Shown here in pieces: positions 18,064 through 25,603 of a DNA stretch of 64,000 nucleotides (position 1 is the first letter of the stretch; each line of letters starts with the position of its first letter). The position numbers and the translations under genes were made by a program. The stretch spans positions 186,001 through 250,000 of the forward strand of contig CAWFDX010000004.1 in assembly GCA_963814645.1 (NCBI GenBank), written 5' to 3'. The notes below the pieces were generated by a model. The model did not search any database, was not told the DNA's origin, and was given only the letters and a program-made list of their open reading frames with translations. This DNA is from RYN-230 sp963814645 (GTDB lineage Bacteria; Actinomycetota; Actinomycetes; Streptosporangiales; Streptosporangiaceae).

Positions 18064-18316
18064 GCGTCGCGGCGAGCCCGCGCAACCTCTCCTTGACCTG
18101 AGCCGCCGATGGGTTGGTCATCGCCGTCCCGTCCGGAAAGACCACGGTCGGCACCGTCATGTTGCCCCCGTTAACGCTGATTACGAACTCGGCAGCCGCC
18201 TCATCGTGCTCGATGTCGATCTCGGCGACCTCAATCCCGTCGCGCGCCAGCTGGGACTTCAGTCGGCGGCAGAACGCGCACCATTGCGTGCAGTACATCG
18301 TTACCCGCTCTGACAC
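18056..18316 (-). CDS. mrx1: Mycoredoxin (glutaredoxin-like)
   Basis: 86 residues of thioredoxin fold. The active site is WCAFC in VTMYCTQWCAFCRRLKSQL, and the cis-Pro region is NMTVPTVVFPDG. This matches mycoredoxin-1, which reduces mycothiol mixed disulfides in Actinobacteria with mycothiol as the reductant. Its place next to a UvrD-family helicase gene and near whiB7 is the arrangement known from Mycobacterium. It overlaps the downstream ANTAR gene by eight bases. Confidence 0.9.
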   Translation of the reverse strand: MSERVTMYCTQWCAFCRRLKSQLARDGIEVAEIDIEHDEAAAEFVISVNGGNMTVPTVVFPDGTAMTNPSAAQVKERLRGLAATHE

Positions 18317-18533
18317 GCATCTGCTCCTATCGTCGCAAGAAAATGTTCCGCTCCCTCAACGCGGCGCGGCCCCTGCAGCTTCCCGCGGGCGCCGGGCAAT
18401 TAACCCCTTCCTGCTCTTCCCGCCGCGCGCTGGCCGGAGCGGGCGTCGGCCCGGGCGCCCTGTGTCGGCGGGATGCGGCAGGATGGCGGGCACCGGAGGT
18501 ACGCAGTGGACGCTGGTGGACTGGAGGGCGGCA

Positions 18534-20450
18534 GTGGCTGAGCTGGCTGATCCGGAGTCGGTGCTGGCCGCGCTGGATCCGGAACAGCGGCAGGTCGCGC
18601 TGGCCACCCGCGGGCCGGTGTGCGTGCTGGCCGGGGCGGGCACCGGCAAGACCCGGGCCATCGCGCACCGGATCGCCTACGCGGCGCTGACCGGTGTGGT
18701 GGACCCGGGCCACGTGCTGGCCCTCACGTTCACCACCCGGGCGGCGGGCGAGCTGCGCGCCCGGGTGCACCAGCTGGCCGGCCGTGGGGCCGGGCTTGAC
18801 CGGGTGCAGGCCCGCACGTTCCACTCCGCCGCGCTGCGCCAGCTCAGCCACTTCTGGCCGCGTACCGTAGGCGGGCGGCGACCCATCGTGCTGGATTCCA
18901 AGGTCGGCCTGCTGGCCGAGGTGGCGCGGCGGGTGCGGGCCGGGACCAGCTCGGCCGAGCTACGGGACGTGGCCGCGGAGATCGAGTGGGCCAAGGTGCT
19001 GGGCGTGTCACCGGATGGCTACCCGGACGCGGCGGCCCGGGCCGGGCGCAGCGCCCCGCTGGCGTCGGCCACCGTGGCCCGGCTCTACGCCAGCTATGAG
19101 GAGCTGCGCCGGGAGCGCCATCTGGTGGACTTCGAGTCGGTGCTGGAGCTGACCGCCGCCATCCTGGCCGAGCACCCGGAAGCGGCTGCGCTGGTCCGGG
19201 ACCGGTACCGGTATTTCGTGGTCGACGAGTACCAGGACGTCAACCCGCTGCAGAAGCTGCTGCTGGACAGCTGGGCCGGGGACCGGGATGACGTCTGCGT
19301 GGTCGGCGACCCGCGGCAGACCATCTACTCGTTCGCGGGCGCGACGGCTGGCTATCTGACCGGGTTCAGCGCCGATTTCCCGGCCGCGACCGTGCTCCGG
19401 CTGGTCCGCAACTACCGGTCCACGCCGCAGGTGGTCGCGCTGGCCAACCAGCTCACCGGGCTGGCCGGGCGGCAGCCGCTGGCCGCTCAGCTGCGCGCGG
19501 CCCGTGGTGCGGAGACCAGTGGTGCTGGTGCCCGTGGTGCGGGCGGTGCTGCCGCTGCGGCCAGGGCTGCGGGTGGCGGCACGGCGGCGCTGGTCGCGCA
19601 GCGGCCGGGCGGGCCCGCGGTGGAGTTCACCGGGTACCCCGACGAGCAGCAGGAGGCGTCGGCCATCGCGACCCGGGTGGCCGCGCTGCACGCCGCCGGG
19701 GCGCCGCTCAGCCAGGTCGCGGTGCTGGTCCGGACCAACGCGCAGACGCTGCCGCTGGAGCAGGCCTTCGCCGGGCTGGGCCTGCCGTGCCAGCTGCGCG
19801 GGGCGGAACGGTTCTTCGACCGGCCCGAGGTGCGCCAGGCGGTCGGTTTGCTCCGGGCGGCGGCCAAGTCCGCGGATGCCGACGCCGGCGCGGCGGTGGG
19901 CGGGCTGGCCGCGGAGGTGCGGCACATCCTGGCCGGGCTCGGCCTGACCCCGGAGCCGCCGGCCGGGCGGGGGGCGGCCCGGGAGCGGTGGGAGTCGCTG
20001 GCCGCGCTGGCCCAGCTGGCCGGGGACTACTTCGCCGCCCCCGCTGCTGCTGCCGCCGCCCCCGCTGCTGCCGCCGACGGCGATGGTGGCGGTGGTGACG
20101 GCGGGCTGCGCGGCTTCGCGGCGGAACTGGCGCACCGGTCGCAGATCGAGCACGCCCCGGCCATGAACGGGGTGACACTGGCCTCGCTGCACGCGGCCAA
20201 GGGCCTGGAGTGGGACGTGGTCTTCCTGGCCGGGCTGGCCGAGGGCACCCTGCCCATCGTGTACGCGCAGACCGACGAGGCGATCGAGGAGGAGCGGCGG
20301 CTGCTCTACGTGGGCGTGACCAGGGCCCGGGAGCAGCTTTTCCTGTCCTGGCCGCTGGCCTGGTCTGGCGGCGGGCGCCGGACCCGCCAGCCGTCCCAGT
20401 TCCTGGCCGGGCTACAGCCAGCTACCCGCCGGGCCGCCGCGCTGGCCTGA
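18534..20450 (+). CDS. uvrD2: UvrD/Rep-family superfamily 1 DNA helicase
   Basis: 3'-5' DNA helicase of repair. Motif I is LAGAGTGKTRAI, motif Ia LALTFTTRAAGELRARV, motif II VVDEYQDVN, motif III VVGDPRQTIYSFAGA, motif IV RLVRNYRSTPQ, motif V LASLHAAKGLEWDVVFL and motif VI LYVGVTRAREQLFLSW. Actinobacterial UvrD2 normally continues after motif VI with a four-cysteine segment and an HRDC domain. This protein stops about 25 residues after motif VI. Two Ala/Gly-rich insertions (about 19494-19610 and 20035-20102) are low complexity. GTG 18534 with GGAGGG upstream is preferred; ATG 18483 and a longer frame back to 18114 are alternatives. Confidence 0.87.
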   Translation: MAELADPESVLAALDPEQRQVALATRGPVCVLAGAGTGKTRAIAHRIAYAALTGVVDPGHVLALTFTTRAAGELRARVHQLAGRGAGLDRVQARTFHSAALRQLSHFWPRTVGGRRPIVLDSKVGLLAEVARRVRAGTSSAELRDVAAEIEWAKVLGVSPDGYPDAAARAGRSAPLASATVARLYASYEELRRERHLVDFESVLELTAAILAEHPEAAALVRDRYRYFVVDEYQDVNPLQKLLLDSWAGDRDDVCVVGDPRQTIYSFAGATAGYLTGFSADFPAATVLRLVRNYRSTPQVVALANQLTGLAGRQPLAAQLRAARGAETSGAGARGAGGAAAAARAAGGGTAALVAQRPGGPAVEFTGYPDEQQEASAIATRVAALHAAGAPLSQVAVLVRTNAQTLPLEQAFAGLGLPCQLRGAERFFDRPEVRQAVGLLRAAAKSADADAGAAVGGLAAEVRHILAGLGLTPEPPAGRGAARERWESLAALAQLAGDYFAAPAAAAAAPAAAADGDGGGGDGGLRGFAAELAHRSQIEHAPAMNGVTLASLHAAKGLEWDVVFLAGLAEGTLPIVYAQTDEAIEEERRLLYVGVTRAREQLFLSWPLAWSGGGRRTRQPSQFLAGLQPATRRAAALA

Positions 20451-20466
20451 CCGGTACGGTGCCACG

Positions 20467-21282
20467 GTGAGCAAGGCCCTGGACAGCCTGGTCGAGCTGC
20501 TCGACCTGGAGCAGATCGAGGCGAATATCTTCCGCGGCCGCAGCCCCAGCGACTGGCGGCAGCGGGTTTTCGGCGGGCAGGTGGCCGGGCAGGCGCTGGT
20601 CGCGGCGGGCCGGACCGTGCCCGCCGACCGGCCGGTGCACTCACTGCACGCATACTTCATCCGCCCCGGCGATCCGGCCGTGCCCATCGTCTACCTGGTG
20701 GACCGGGTACGCGACGGCCGGTCGTTCACCACCCGGCGGGTGTCCGCCATCCAGCACGGCAAGACGATCTTCACCCTGTCCGCGTCGTTCCACCACGACG
20801 AGCCCGGGCTGTCGCACGGGTCGCCGATGCCCGAGGTGCCGCCGGCCGAGTCGATCCCACCGGCCCGGCACGAGTTCTTCACCGGCAACCCGATCGACCT
20901 GCGCTTCGTGGGCTCGCCGGTGTTCACGGCGCCCACCGAGGTGACCGAGCACAGCCTGGTCTGGCTGCGCGCCGACGGCGAACTGCCCGACGACCCGCTG
21001 CTGCACGTCTGCCTGATGACGTACGTGTCGGACCTGACGCTGCTCGACACCGTGCTGCGCAGGCACGGCATCGCCTGGGCCGACGGCGGGATCAGCGGGG
21101 CCAGCCTGGACCATGCGATGTGGTTCCACCGGCCGTTCCGGGCCGACCGGTGGCTGCTCTACGACCAGGAATCACCGTCCGCGTCGGGCGCCCGGGGCCT
21201 TGCCCGCGGGCAAGTCTTTACTGACCAGGGCGAGCTCGTCGTGTCCGTGGTGCAGGAAGGACTCATCCGGCAGCTGCACTAG
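20467..21282 (+). CDS. tesB: Acyl-CoA thioesterase II
   Basis: 271 residues in the double hot-dog fold of TesB, hydrolysing acyl-CoA to free acid and CoA in the cytoplasm. The first half has NIFRGRSPSDWRQRVFGGQV and HSLHAYFIRPGD, and the second half has SLDHAMWFHRPFRADRWLLY and ARGLARGQVFTDQGELV. The Asp (in SLDHAMWFH), Thr/Ser and Gln pattern of the family is present in the second half. It follows uvrD2 by 16 bases. Start GTG 20467. Length is normal for the family. Confidence 0.9.
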   Translation: MSKALDSLVELLDLEQIEANIFRGRSPSDWRQRVFGGQVAGQALVAAGRTVPADRPVHSLHAYFIRPGDPAVPIVYLVDRVRDGRSFTTRRVSAIQHGKTIFTLSASFHHDEPGLSHGSPMPEVPPAESIPPARHEFFTGNPIDLRFVGSPVFTAPTEVTEHSLVWLRADGELPDDPLLHVCLMTYVSDLTLLDTVLRRHGIAWADGGISGASLDHAMWFHRPFRADRWLLYDQESPSASGARGLARGQVFTDQGELVVSVVQEGLIRQLH

Positions 21283-21289
21283 CCGCCAG

Positions 21290-21327
21290 AAAAAGAGTTG
21301 CCCCGGCCCGGCCGGATTCTTTAGGCT
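21290..21327 (+). promoter_or_regulatory. Candidate WhiB7-type promoter for the whiB7 leader
   Basis: AAAAA at 21290-21294 lies exactly 3 bases upstream of a -35 hexamer TTGCCC (21298-21303), then an 18-base spacer and a -10 TAGGCT (21322-21327). An AT-rich run 3 bases before the -35 is the known signature of WhiB7-activated promoters. The expected start point is near 21334, where a five-codon ORF (ATG 21334 to TGA 21351) begins. Motif match is seen; activity is inferred. Confidence 0.6.
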
Positions 21328-21379
21328 GCTGACATGTCCAGGGCGAGCTGACGACGCCATAGGAAGGGAGGTGTCCCTG

Positions 21380-21685
21380 GTGAATAACAACATGCTTCCG
21401 GTTCCGGTCGCGCACATGCCGCAGGCCGGAGCTTTTGCTGCCACACCAGGTGCCTGCCTGCCGATCGGCGTGTCGGCTCTGCTCGGCACAGCCGAGCTTC
21501 CGCTGACGGCGCGACCGCGCGTCATCGCCGGTGGGCTCGCGCAGCGGCGTGGCCAGAAGTCTGTCCAGGCCACGCCGGGCACCGGCCAGCCGGGCACCTC
21601 CGTCAAGACGTACACCCACGCGATGAGCGCTGCCGCTAACGGTGGCAGCCAAACGGGTTCGCTCCCAGCCTGGGATCCGGTCTAG
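21380..21685 (+). CDS. Upstream ORF in the whiB7 leader, 101 codons
   Basis: Starts GTG 21380 after a purine-rich GGAAGGGAGG sequence and encodes a small hydrophilic protein beginning MNNNMLPVPVAHMPQ. No domain recognised. Third-position GC is lower than in neighbouring genes, and the stop codon lies inside the first of two leader hairpins. It may therefore be a regulatory upstream ORF whose translation rate is sensed, rather than a protein with its own job. It lies about 50 bases after a WhiB7-type promoter and 125 bases before whiB7. I rate translation as plausible, function as unknown. Confidence 0.45.
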   Translation: MNNNMLPVPVAHMPQAGAFAATPGACLPIGVSALLGTAELPLTARPRVIAGGLAQRRGQKSVQATPGTGQPGTSVKTYTHAMSAAANGGSQTGSLPAWDPV

Positions 21686-21763
21686 AAAGGCCGGCCTGGA
21701 TCCCTCAAAGGCCGCGGACCCGCACCGGGTCCGCGGCCTTAGTCATGCCGGACCCGCCGTTTT
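21672..21763 (+). promoter_or_regulatory. Mutually exclusive hairpins (attenuator) before whiB7
   Basis: Hairpin 1 pairs GGGATCC (21672-21678) with GGATCCC (21699-21705). Hairpin 2 is a perfect 14-bp stem, 21708-21721 with 21727-21740, and a 5-base loop. The arm GGGTCCG (21727-21733) can instead pair with CGGACCC at 21749-21755, giving a hairpin followed by GCCGTTTT. The competing pairings, with an upstream ORF ending inside hairpin 1, are the layout of a translation-sensing attenuator. Such control is established for whiB7/wblC genes. Which fold terminates is my inference. Confidence 0.55.
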
Positions 21764-21810
21764 GTCAGACCCATGAGAGACGGTAAGAGCAGGACGAGAG
21801 GGGTTGGACA

Positions 21811-22185
21811 ATGTACGGGCCCGGTACCGCCGCCGTAGCAGCGGGCACGGTGGGGTTCGAGGCAGTCTCGGCACCAGAGTCCATACGGGAAGGCCAGCCA
21901 CGCAGCGGGCTGGCCGGGGTGACTCCAACTGTGGTGCCGGCGGCGCGCAGTGCGGAATTGCCCTGCACTGACGACCCAGAGCTGTTCTTTGCCGAGTCTC
22001 CGCAGGATGTGGAGACGGCTAAGGCGCTCTGTGTCGGTTGCGCCGCCCGGATGGCGTGCCTGTCCGGGGCCGTGGAGCGCCGTGAGCCCTGGGGTGTCTG
22101 GGGCGGCGAGCTCTTCCTGCGCGGCCAGATCGTGCCACGGAAGAGGCCGCGCGGACGGCCGCGGAAGCACGACGTGGCGGCCTGA
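21811..22185 (+). CDS. whiB7: WhiB7 family redox-sensitive transcription activator
   Basis: WhiB-type iron-sulfur protein. Four cluster cysteines are in LPCTDD, ALCVGCAARMACLSG. The sigma-binding turn is EPWGVWGGELF. The C-terminus RKRPRGRPRKHD is an AT-hook, the feature that separates WhiB7 from other WhiB proteins and reads the AT-rich DNA next to the -35. WhiB7 with SigA turns on intrinsic resistance genes for ribosome-targeting antibiotics. The unusually long N-terminus (about 48 residues before the first Cys) suggests that a later start is possible, but ATG 21811 has GAGAGGGG upstream. The long leader with WhiB7-like promoter implies autoregulation. Confidence 0.93.
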   Translation: MYGPGTAAVAAGTVGFEAVSAPESIREGQPRSGLAGVTPTVVPAARSAELPCTDDPELFFAESPQDVETAKALCVGCAARMACLSGAVERREPWGVWGGELFLRGQIVPRKRPRGRPRKHDVAA

Positions 22186-22236
22186 CCCAAGCGTCAGTCC
22201 TAGCGAATCAGTCAGCAAGACGGGCGGTGGAGTGAG

Positions 22237-22815
22237 ATGTACTCAACCAACTATCCAGCAGTGCGCCATCGCGAACTGCTGGCCGAGGCCCGCCGGGATG
22301 TTCAGGTAGCGCACCTGCGAGCGGTGCGCCGGGCGGCACGCCGGGTAGACCGGGCCGCCCGCCGGCTGAGAGCGGGCACAGCATGCCGCGCGGCAACTGC
22401 GCGGTCTGCGGCAAGTGTCCTGACCAACCAGCGGGGGAGCGGGGGCGGCCGGTACCGGCCGCCCCCGCGTCGCGTCTTCAGCGGGGCGCCAGGTCGCCGG
22501 GGCGGGCGTCCCGGTCTTCCGGGCCGGGGTCCAACGGGGTGCCGTCCAGCCCGGTGCCGTTGGGGGCGGTGCCGTCCAGGCCGGTGCCGTCCAGGCCGGT
22601 GCCGTCCAGGCCGGTGCCGTCCAGGCCGGTGCCGTTGGGGACTGTGCCGAGGAGGGCAGCGCCGTCGAGGCTGGCGCTGTCCAGGCCGGTGCCGTCCGGG
22701 GCGGGCTGACCTGGGGCCGTCTCATCCGTCGCGTAGCCCGGCATCCACCGGATCAGCTCGGCCCGGAACGGCCCTTCGGACCCGAGCTGGCAGAGCACCC
22801 CGATGCCCTCGGTAG
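22237..22815 (+). CDS. Small basic protein downstream of whiB7 (3' end uncertain)
   Basis: ATG 22237 follows GGTGGAGTGAG. The first about 50 residues (YPAVRHRELLAEARRDVQ, then Arg/Ala-rich helices) resemble short basic proteins I associate with actinobacterial genomes. No function is known to me. The frame does not stop where the following terminator palindrome (22439-22468) would demand, and runs on antisense to the ABC1 kinase gene until 22815. A lost stop, a base error or a noncoding frame are all possible. Only the N-terminal 50 codons look real. Confidence 0.35.
   Translation: MYSTNYPAVRHRELLAEARRDVQVAHLRAVRRAARRVDRAARRLRAGTACRAATARSAASVLTNQRGSGGGRYRPPPRRVFSGAPGRRGGRPGLPGRGPTGCRPARCRWGRCRPGRCRPGRCRPGRCRPGRCRWGLCRGGQRRRGWRCPGRCRPGRADLGPSHPSRSPASTGSARPGTALRTRAGRAPRCPR
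22439..22468. terminator. 30-bp perfect palindrome between convergent genes
   Basis: Two 15-bp arms (22439-22453 and 22454-22468), nearly all G and C, meet at a GGTACC centre. It lies between the plus-strand whiB7 unit and the minus-strand ABC1 kinase gene, whose stop is at 22478. This placement fits a bidirectional terminator. There is no T-run, so it would be a hairpin-only or Rho-assisted stop. Confidence 0.65.
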
Positions 22816-24031
22816 ACACCCGGTGGATGAGCACGTAGGACGGCGGCAAGTTGAGCCGCCGGCCCAGGTTGGACGAGCGCGGGTCGGTGACCCGGGCCGC
22901 CTCGGAACGCAGCCATTCCCGGCTGAACTTGAACGTATCCAGCCGGGACGGCTCCGCCAGCGGGGCCAGGAAGGCGTACAGCGCGTCCAGGTCCACGTCG
23001 ACGCCCGGCCGGACGAAACCCTGCTCGCGGAGCTCATCTTCGGCCTCGCGGATGTCGCCGTCAGTGTGGATGATCCGGAGCAGTTTGCCGATGAACGGCG
23101 GCAGGCCATTGGGCAGCCGGTCCACCGCGCCGAAGTCGAGCACGCCCAGCCGGCCGTCAGCGAGCATCCGGAAGTTGCCTGGATGCGGGTCAGCATGGAG
23201 CAGCCCGGCGCGAGCCGGGCCGGAGAACAGGAACCGGGTGAAAAGGATCCCGGCCCGGTTACGTTCCTCCTGGCTGCCGTCCTCGATGATCCGGGCCAGC
23301 GGCGTGCCGTCCATCCACTCGGTGATGAGCACGTGGTCGGTGGCCTGCACGACCGGCGGCACGTAGCTGTCCGGGTCATCGGCGTAGGCGGTCGCGAAGG
23401 CCTGCTGTGAGGTGGCCTCCAGCCGGTAGTCGATCTCCTCCGCGATCCGGGTCCGCAGTTCATCCAGCAGCGGTTTGACTTCCAGCCCGGGCATCAGCAC
23501 GCCGAACAGCCGCCCGAGCCGGCTGATCTGGTTGAAGTCGCTGAGCAGCGCCCGCCCGGCCCCCGGATACTGGATCTTCACCGCCACCTGGCGGCCGTCC
23601 TGCCAGACCGCGCGGTGCACCTGGCCGATGGACGCGGCCGCCTTGGGCTGGTCGTCGAACTCGCGGAAGATGTCCCGCCAGTCCGGGCCGAGATCGCCGG
23701 CCAGTACCTCGTGCACGGTCTTGGCGGGCAGCGGCGGGGCCGATTCCTGCAGCTTGGTCAGGGTGGCCCGATAGGGTCCGGCGATCTCCGGTGGCAGCGC
23801 GGCCTCGAAGATGGACAGCGCCTGGCCGAGCTTCATCGCGCCACCCTTGAGCTCGCCGAGTACGCGGAAGATCTGCTCCGCGGTGCGCTGCTGGATCTCC
23901 GCGGCGACCCTCTCGGCGGGCTTCCCGCCGATGCGCTTGCCTAGCCCCAGGGCGGTCCGGCCCATCAGGCCAGCAGGGAGGGTAGCCAGTTTTGCGGTCC
24001 GGGTCACGGCTCGTCGAGGTAGATCGTTCAC
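22478..24031 (-). CDS. ABC1/UbiB-family atypical kinase with pentad-repeat tail
   Basis: The N-terminal 440-450 residues are an ABC1 (UbiB/ADCK) protein-kinase-like domain. The family KxGQ motif is in GAMKLGQALSIFEAALPPE. The Ala-rich nucleotide loop is KAAASIGQVHRA, with VAVKIQYPG following. The catalytic loop is HADPHPGNF and the metal site LGVLDFGAVD. The Mycobacterium ortholog (Rv3197) lies beside whiB7, as here. After residue about 447 a tail of eleven five-residue units (TGLDG-like) has been added. Start GTG 24031, 14 bases after the ThiF-like gene's stop, so one operon. Confidence 0.88.
   Translation of the reverse strand: MNDLPRRAVTRTAKLATLPAGLMGRTALGLGKRIGGKPAERVAAEIQQRTAEQIFRVLGELKGGAMKLGQALSIFEAALPPEIAGPYRATLTKLQESAPPLPAKTVHEVLAGDLGPDWRDIFREFDDQPKAAASIGQVHRAVWQDGRQVAVKIQYPGAGRALLSDFNQISRLGRLFGVLMPGLEVKPLLDELRTRIAEEIDYRLEATSQQAFATAYADDPDSYVPPVVQATDHVLITEWMDGTPLARIIEDGSQEERNRAGILFTRFLFSGPARAGLLHADPHPGNFRMLADGRLGVLDFGAVDRLPNGLPPFIGKLLRIIHTDGDIREAEDELREQGFVRPGVDVDLDALYAFLAPLAEPSRLDTFKFSREWLRSEAARVTDPRSSNLGRRLNLPPSYVLIHRVSTEGIGVLCQLGSEGPFRAELIRWMPGYATDETAPGQPAPDGTGLDSASLDGAALLGTVPNGTGLDGTGLDGTGLDGTGLDGTAPNGTGLDGTPLDPGPEDRDARPGDLAPR
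22526..22690 (-). repeat. 15-bp tandem repeats encoding eleven pentads
   Basis: Unit GCCGTCCAGGCCGGT (plus strand) is repeated perfectly over about 22568-22635 and imperfectly across 22526-22690. In the ABC1 kinase frame it encodes eleven consecutive units of type [TA]-x-[LP]-x-[GSP], mostly TGLDG, at the C-terminus. Identical copies suggest recent slippage expansion. Confidence 0.8.
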
Positions 24032-24045
24032 TCACTCATTCTCGG

Positions 24046-25212
24046 TCAGGTCGCCAACCGGGTGCTACAGCGGCACTGCCCATGTCGCGGCCAGCTACGC
24101 CGCCGCCACTGCCAGCCCGGTGCTACGAGCTCCAACGTGGCGTTGGTCACGGCCCCGGCCGGCTGAGCCAGATCGAGACAGCTCAGCACCTGGCTGACCG
24201 CCTGCGCGGCGACCGCGGTGGCCAGCGTGGCCGCGCAGGCCACCGGCTGGGCCGCCTGCCCGGCTGCCTGGGCCAGGATGAATGGCCAGGCCGGATCGCG
24301 GTCGCTTCGGGTCAGTTCCACGCACCCCAGGCAGGCGGACTGCCCGGGCACCACCAGTGGGCCGACCACCCCGATCGCCTCCCGGGCCGATGCCGCCAGG
24401 TGCAGGACCCCGCCAGCCACCAACTGGCCCGGTAACTCAGCCGGATACCCATCGGTCAGCACAGCCAGATCCGGCCGCGGCCGCGGATTAGCCCGCCGTG
24501 GACTAATCCGCCGCGACCGCGGCCCGGCCCCTGCCACCCGCTGCCCGCCCGGCTGCCATTGAGCCGGTGGCTGCCCGGCGGGTCGCTCCTGGGCCGGCTG
24601 CTGCCCGGTCGGCCCCTGCCCGGTGTGGGCTGGTGGCTGGCCGGGGGCGGCCGGCGGTGTGCCGCGACGCTGGGTTCGTGGCCGGCTGGGCACGGTGGGC
24701 CGCGCCGGACGCTGCCCGACCGGCCCGGTGCACACCACGCGGCCCACGCCGGACGCGGTCAGCAGGCTGGCCATCTCCGCCCCGACCAGGCCCACCCCGT
24801 ACACCAGCACGGTCGCCGCCTGCCGGCGGGCCAGCGCCCGCGCCCCGCCATCGGTATGGCCGTGCGCCAGCGACACCGTGGCCAGTTCGCGGGCCAGCCG
24901 GGCGCGCGGTCCGTCCGGCAGCGCACGCAACTCGGCCGCCGGAAAGTCCTGCACCGCGCCCGCCGCCGCGAGGAGGCCGATCACCTGGTCGGCCGCGTCC
25001 CGCGAGATGCCCAGTTCCTCCGCCGCGGCCAGCACCTGGCTGTGCTCCCGGCTGCCGTCCAGTAACCCGATCAGCCCTGCCGCCCGGCCCATCCCGGTCA
25101 GCGCGACCGCCCGTCTCGGGTCGATGCCGATCTGCAGCGTGTCCCGGTCCCGCCAGACCACCAGGAGCCCGGGCTTAATCGCTGGCCGCATGCCGTGACC
25201 ATGCCACGACAT
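24046..25212 (-). CDS. ThiF/E1-like protein (Rv3196-type)
   Basis: Contains an E1-like Rossmann start VLVYGVGLVGAEMASLLTASGV (quoted in part: VLVYGVGLVGAEMASLL) at residues about 134-150. A zinc-type pair of cysteines is in SACLGCVEL and a second in QCRCS near the end. A proline- and glutamine-rich linker of about 80 residues splits the fold. It looks like the ThiF-like / TOMM-precursor-binding proteins annotated beside ABC1 kinases in Actinobacteria. The residues needed for adenylation are not obvious, so it may bind a partner instead of activating it. ATG 25212 has GAGG upstream; ATG 25191 is an alternative. Confidence 0.7.
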   Translation of the reverse strand: MSWHGHGMRPAIKPGLLVVWRDRDTLQIGIDPRRAVALTGMGRAAGLIGLLDGSREHSQVLAAAEELGISRDAADQVIGLLAAAGAVQDFPAAELRALPDGPRARLARELATVSLAHGHTDGGARALARRQAATVLVYGVGLVGAEMASLLTASGVGRVVCTGPVGQRPARPTVPSRPRTQRRGTPPAAPGQPPAHTGQGPTGQQPAQERPAGQPPAQWQPGGQRVAGAGPRSRRISPRRANPRPRPDLAVLTDGYPAELPGQLVAGGVLHLAASAREAIGVVGPLVVPGQSACLGCVELTRSDRDPAWPFILAQAAGQAAQPVACAATLATAVAAQAVSQVLSCLDLAQPAGAVTNATLELVAPGWQWRRRSWPRHGQCRCSTRLAT

Positions 25213-25331
25213 ACCGACATTCCCGCCTCATCCCACGCCAATTGGCGCAGGCCTATCTGCATCATCCGCCGCAAAATCACCAGTAGCCCCGCTTGTCTCA
25301 CCAGATCCGGCCGGAACCGGCGCGCCGCCAT

Positions 25332-25377
25332 CGTGATCAAACGTTTGGTGTCGCCCCAGCGACACCAAACGTTTGAT
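25332..25377. repeat. Inverted repeat with 21-bp arms and 4-base loop
   Basis: TGATCAAACGTTTGGTGTCG begins the left arm (25332-25352) and is exactly mirrored at 25357-25377, with loop CCCA. Each arm holds its own palindromes (TGATCA and CAAACGTTTG). It is markedly AT-richer than its surroundings. It could be a small mobile palindromic element, an operator, or a terminator. Confidence 0.75.
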
Positions 25378-25603
25378 CATCGCGTTCGAGCTGGGGTTGG
25401 CAGCCACAGCTGTCCCAGAAATGTATTTGCTGTGCGGCGGGGGACGTCGGCGACTGTCGAGGCCCCCGGGTGCGTGCGGAGAGGCCGATTGCCTCGGCCT
25501 CCGGCGGGTCGTGCGCCCCTTCCCCGGAGTGACGGCGGCCCGCCACCCGGGGGACCCGTGGGTGGTGAGGCTAAGCGGGCCGGCACACACAGTCAAAGCA
25601 GGT

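Noticed and set aside
22526..22690. Possible CRISPR or minisatellite independent of coding
   Set aside because: The 15-bp units have no spacers and stay in frame at the end of the ABC1 gene.
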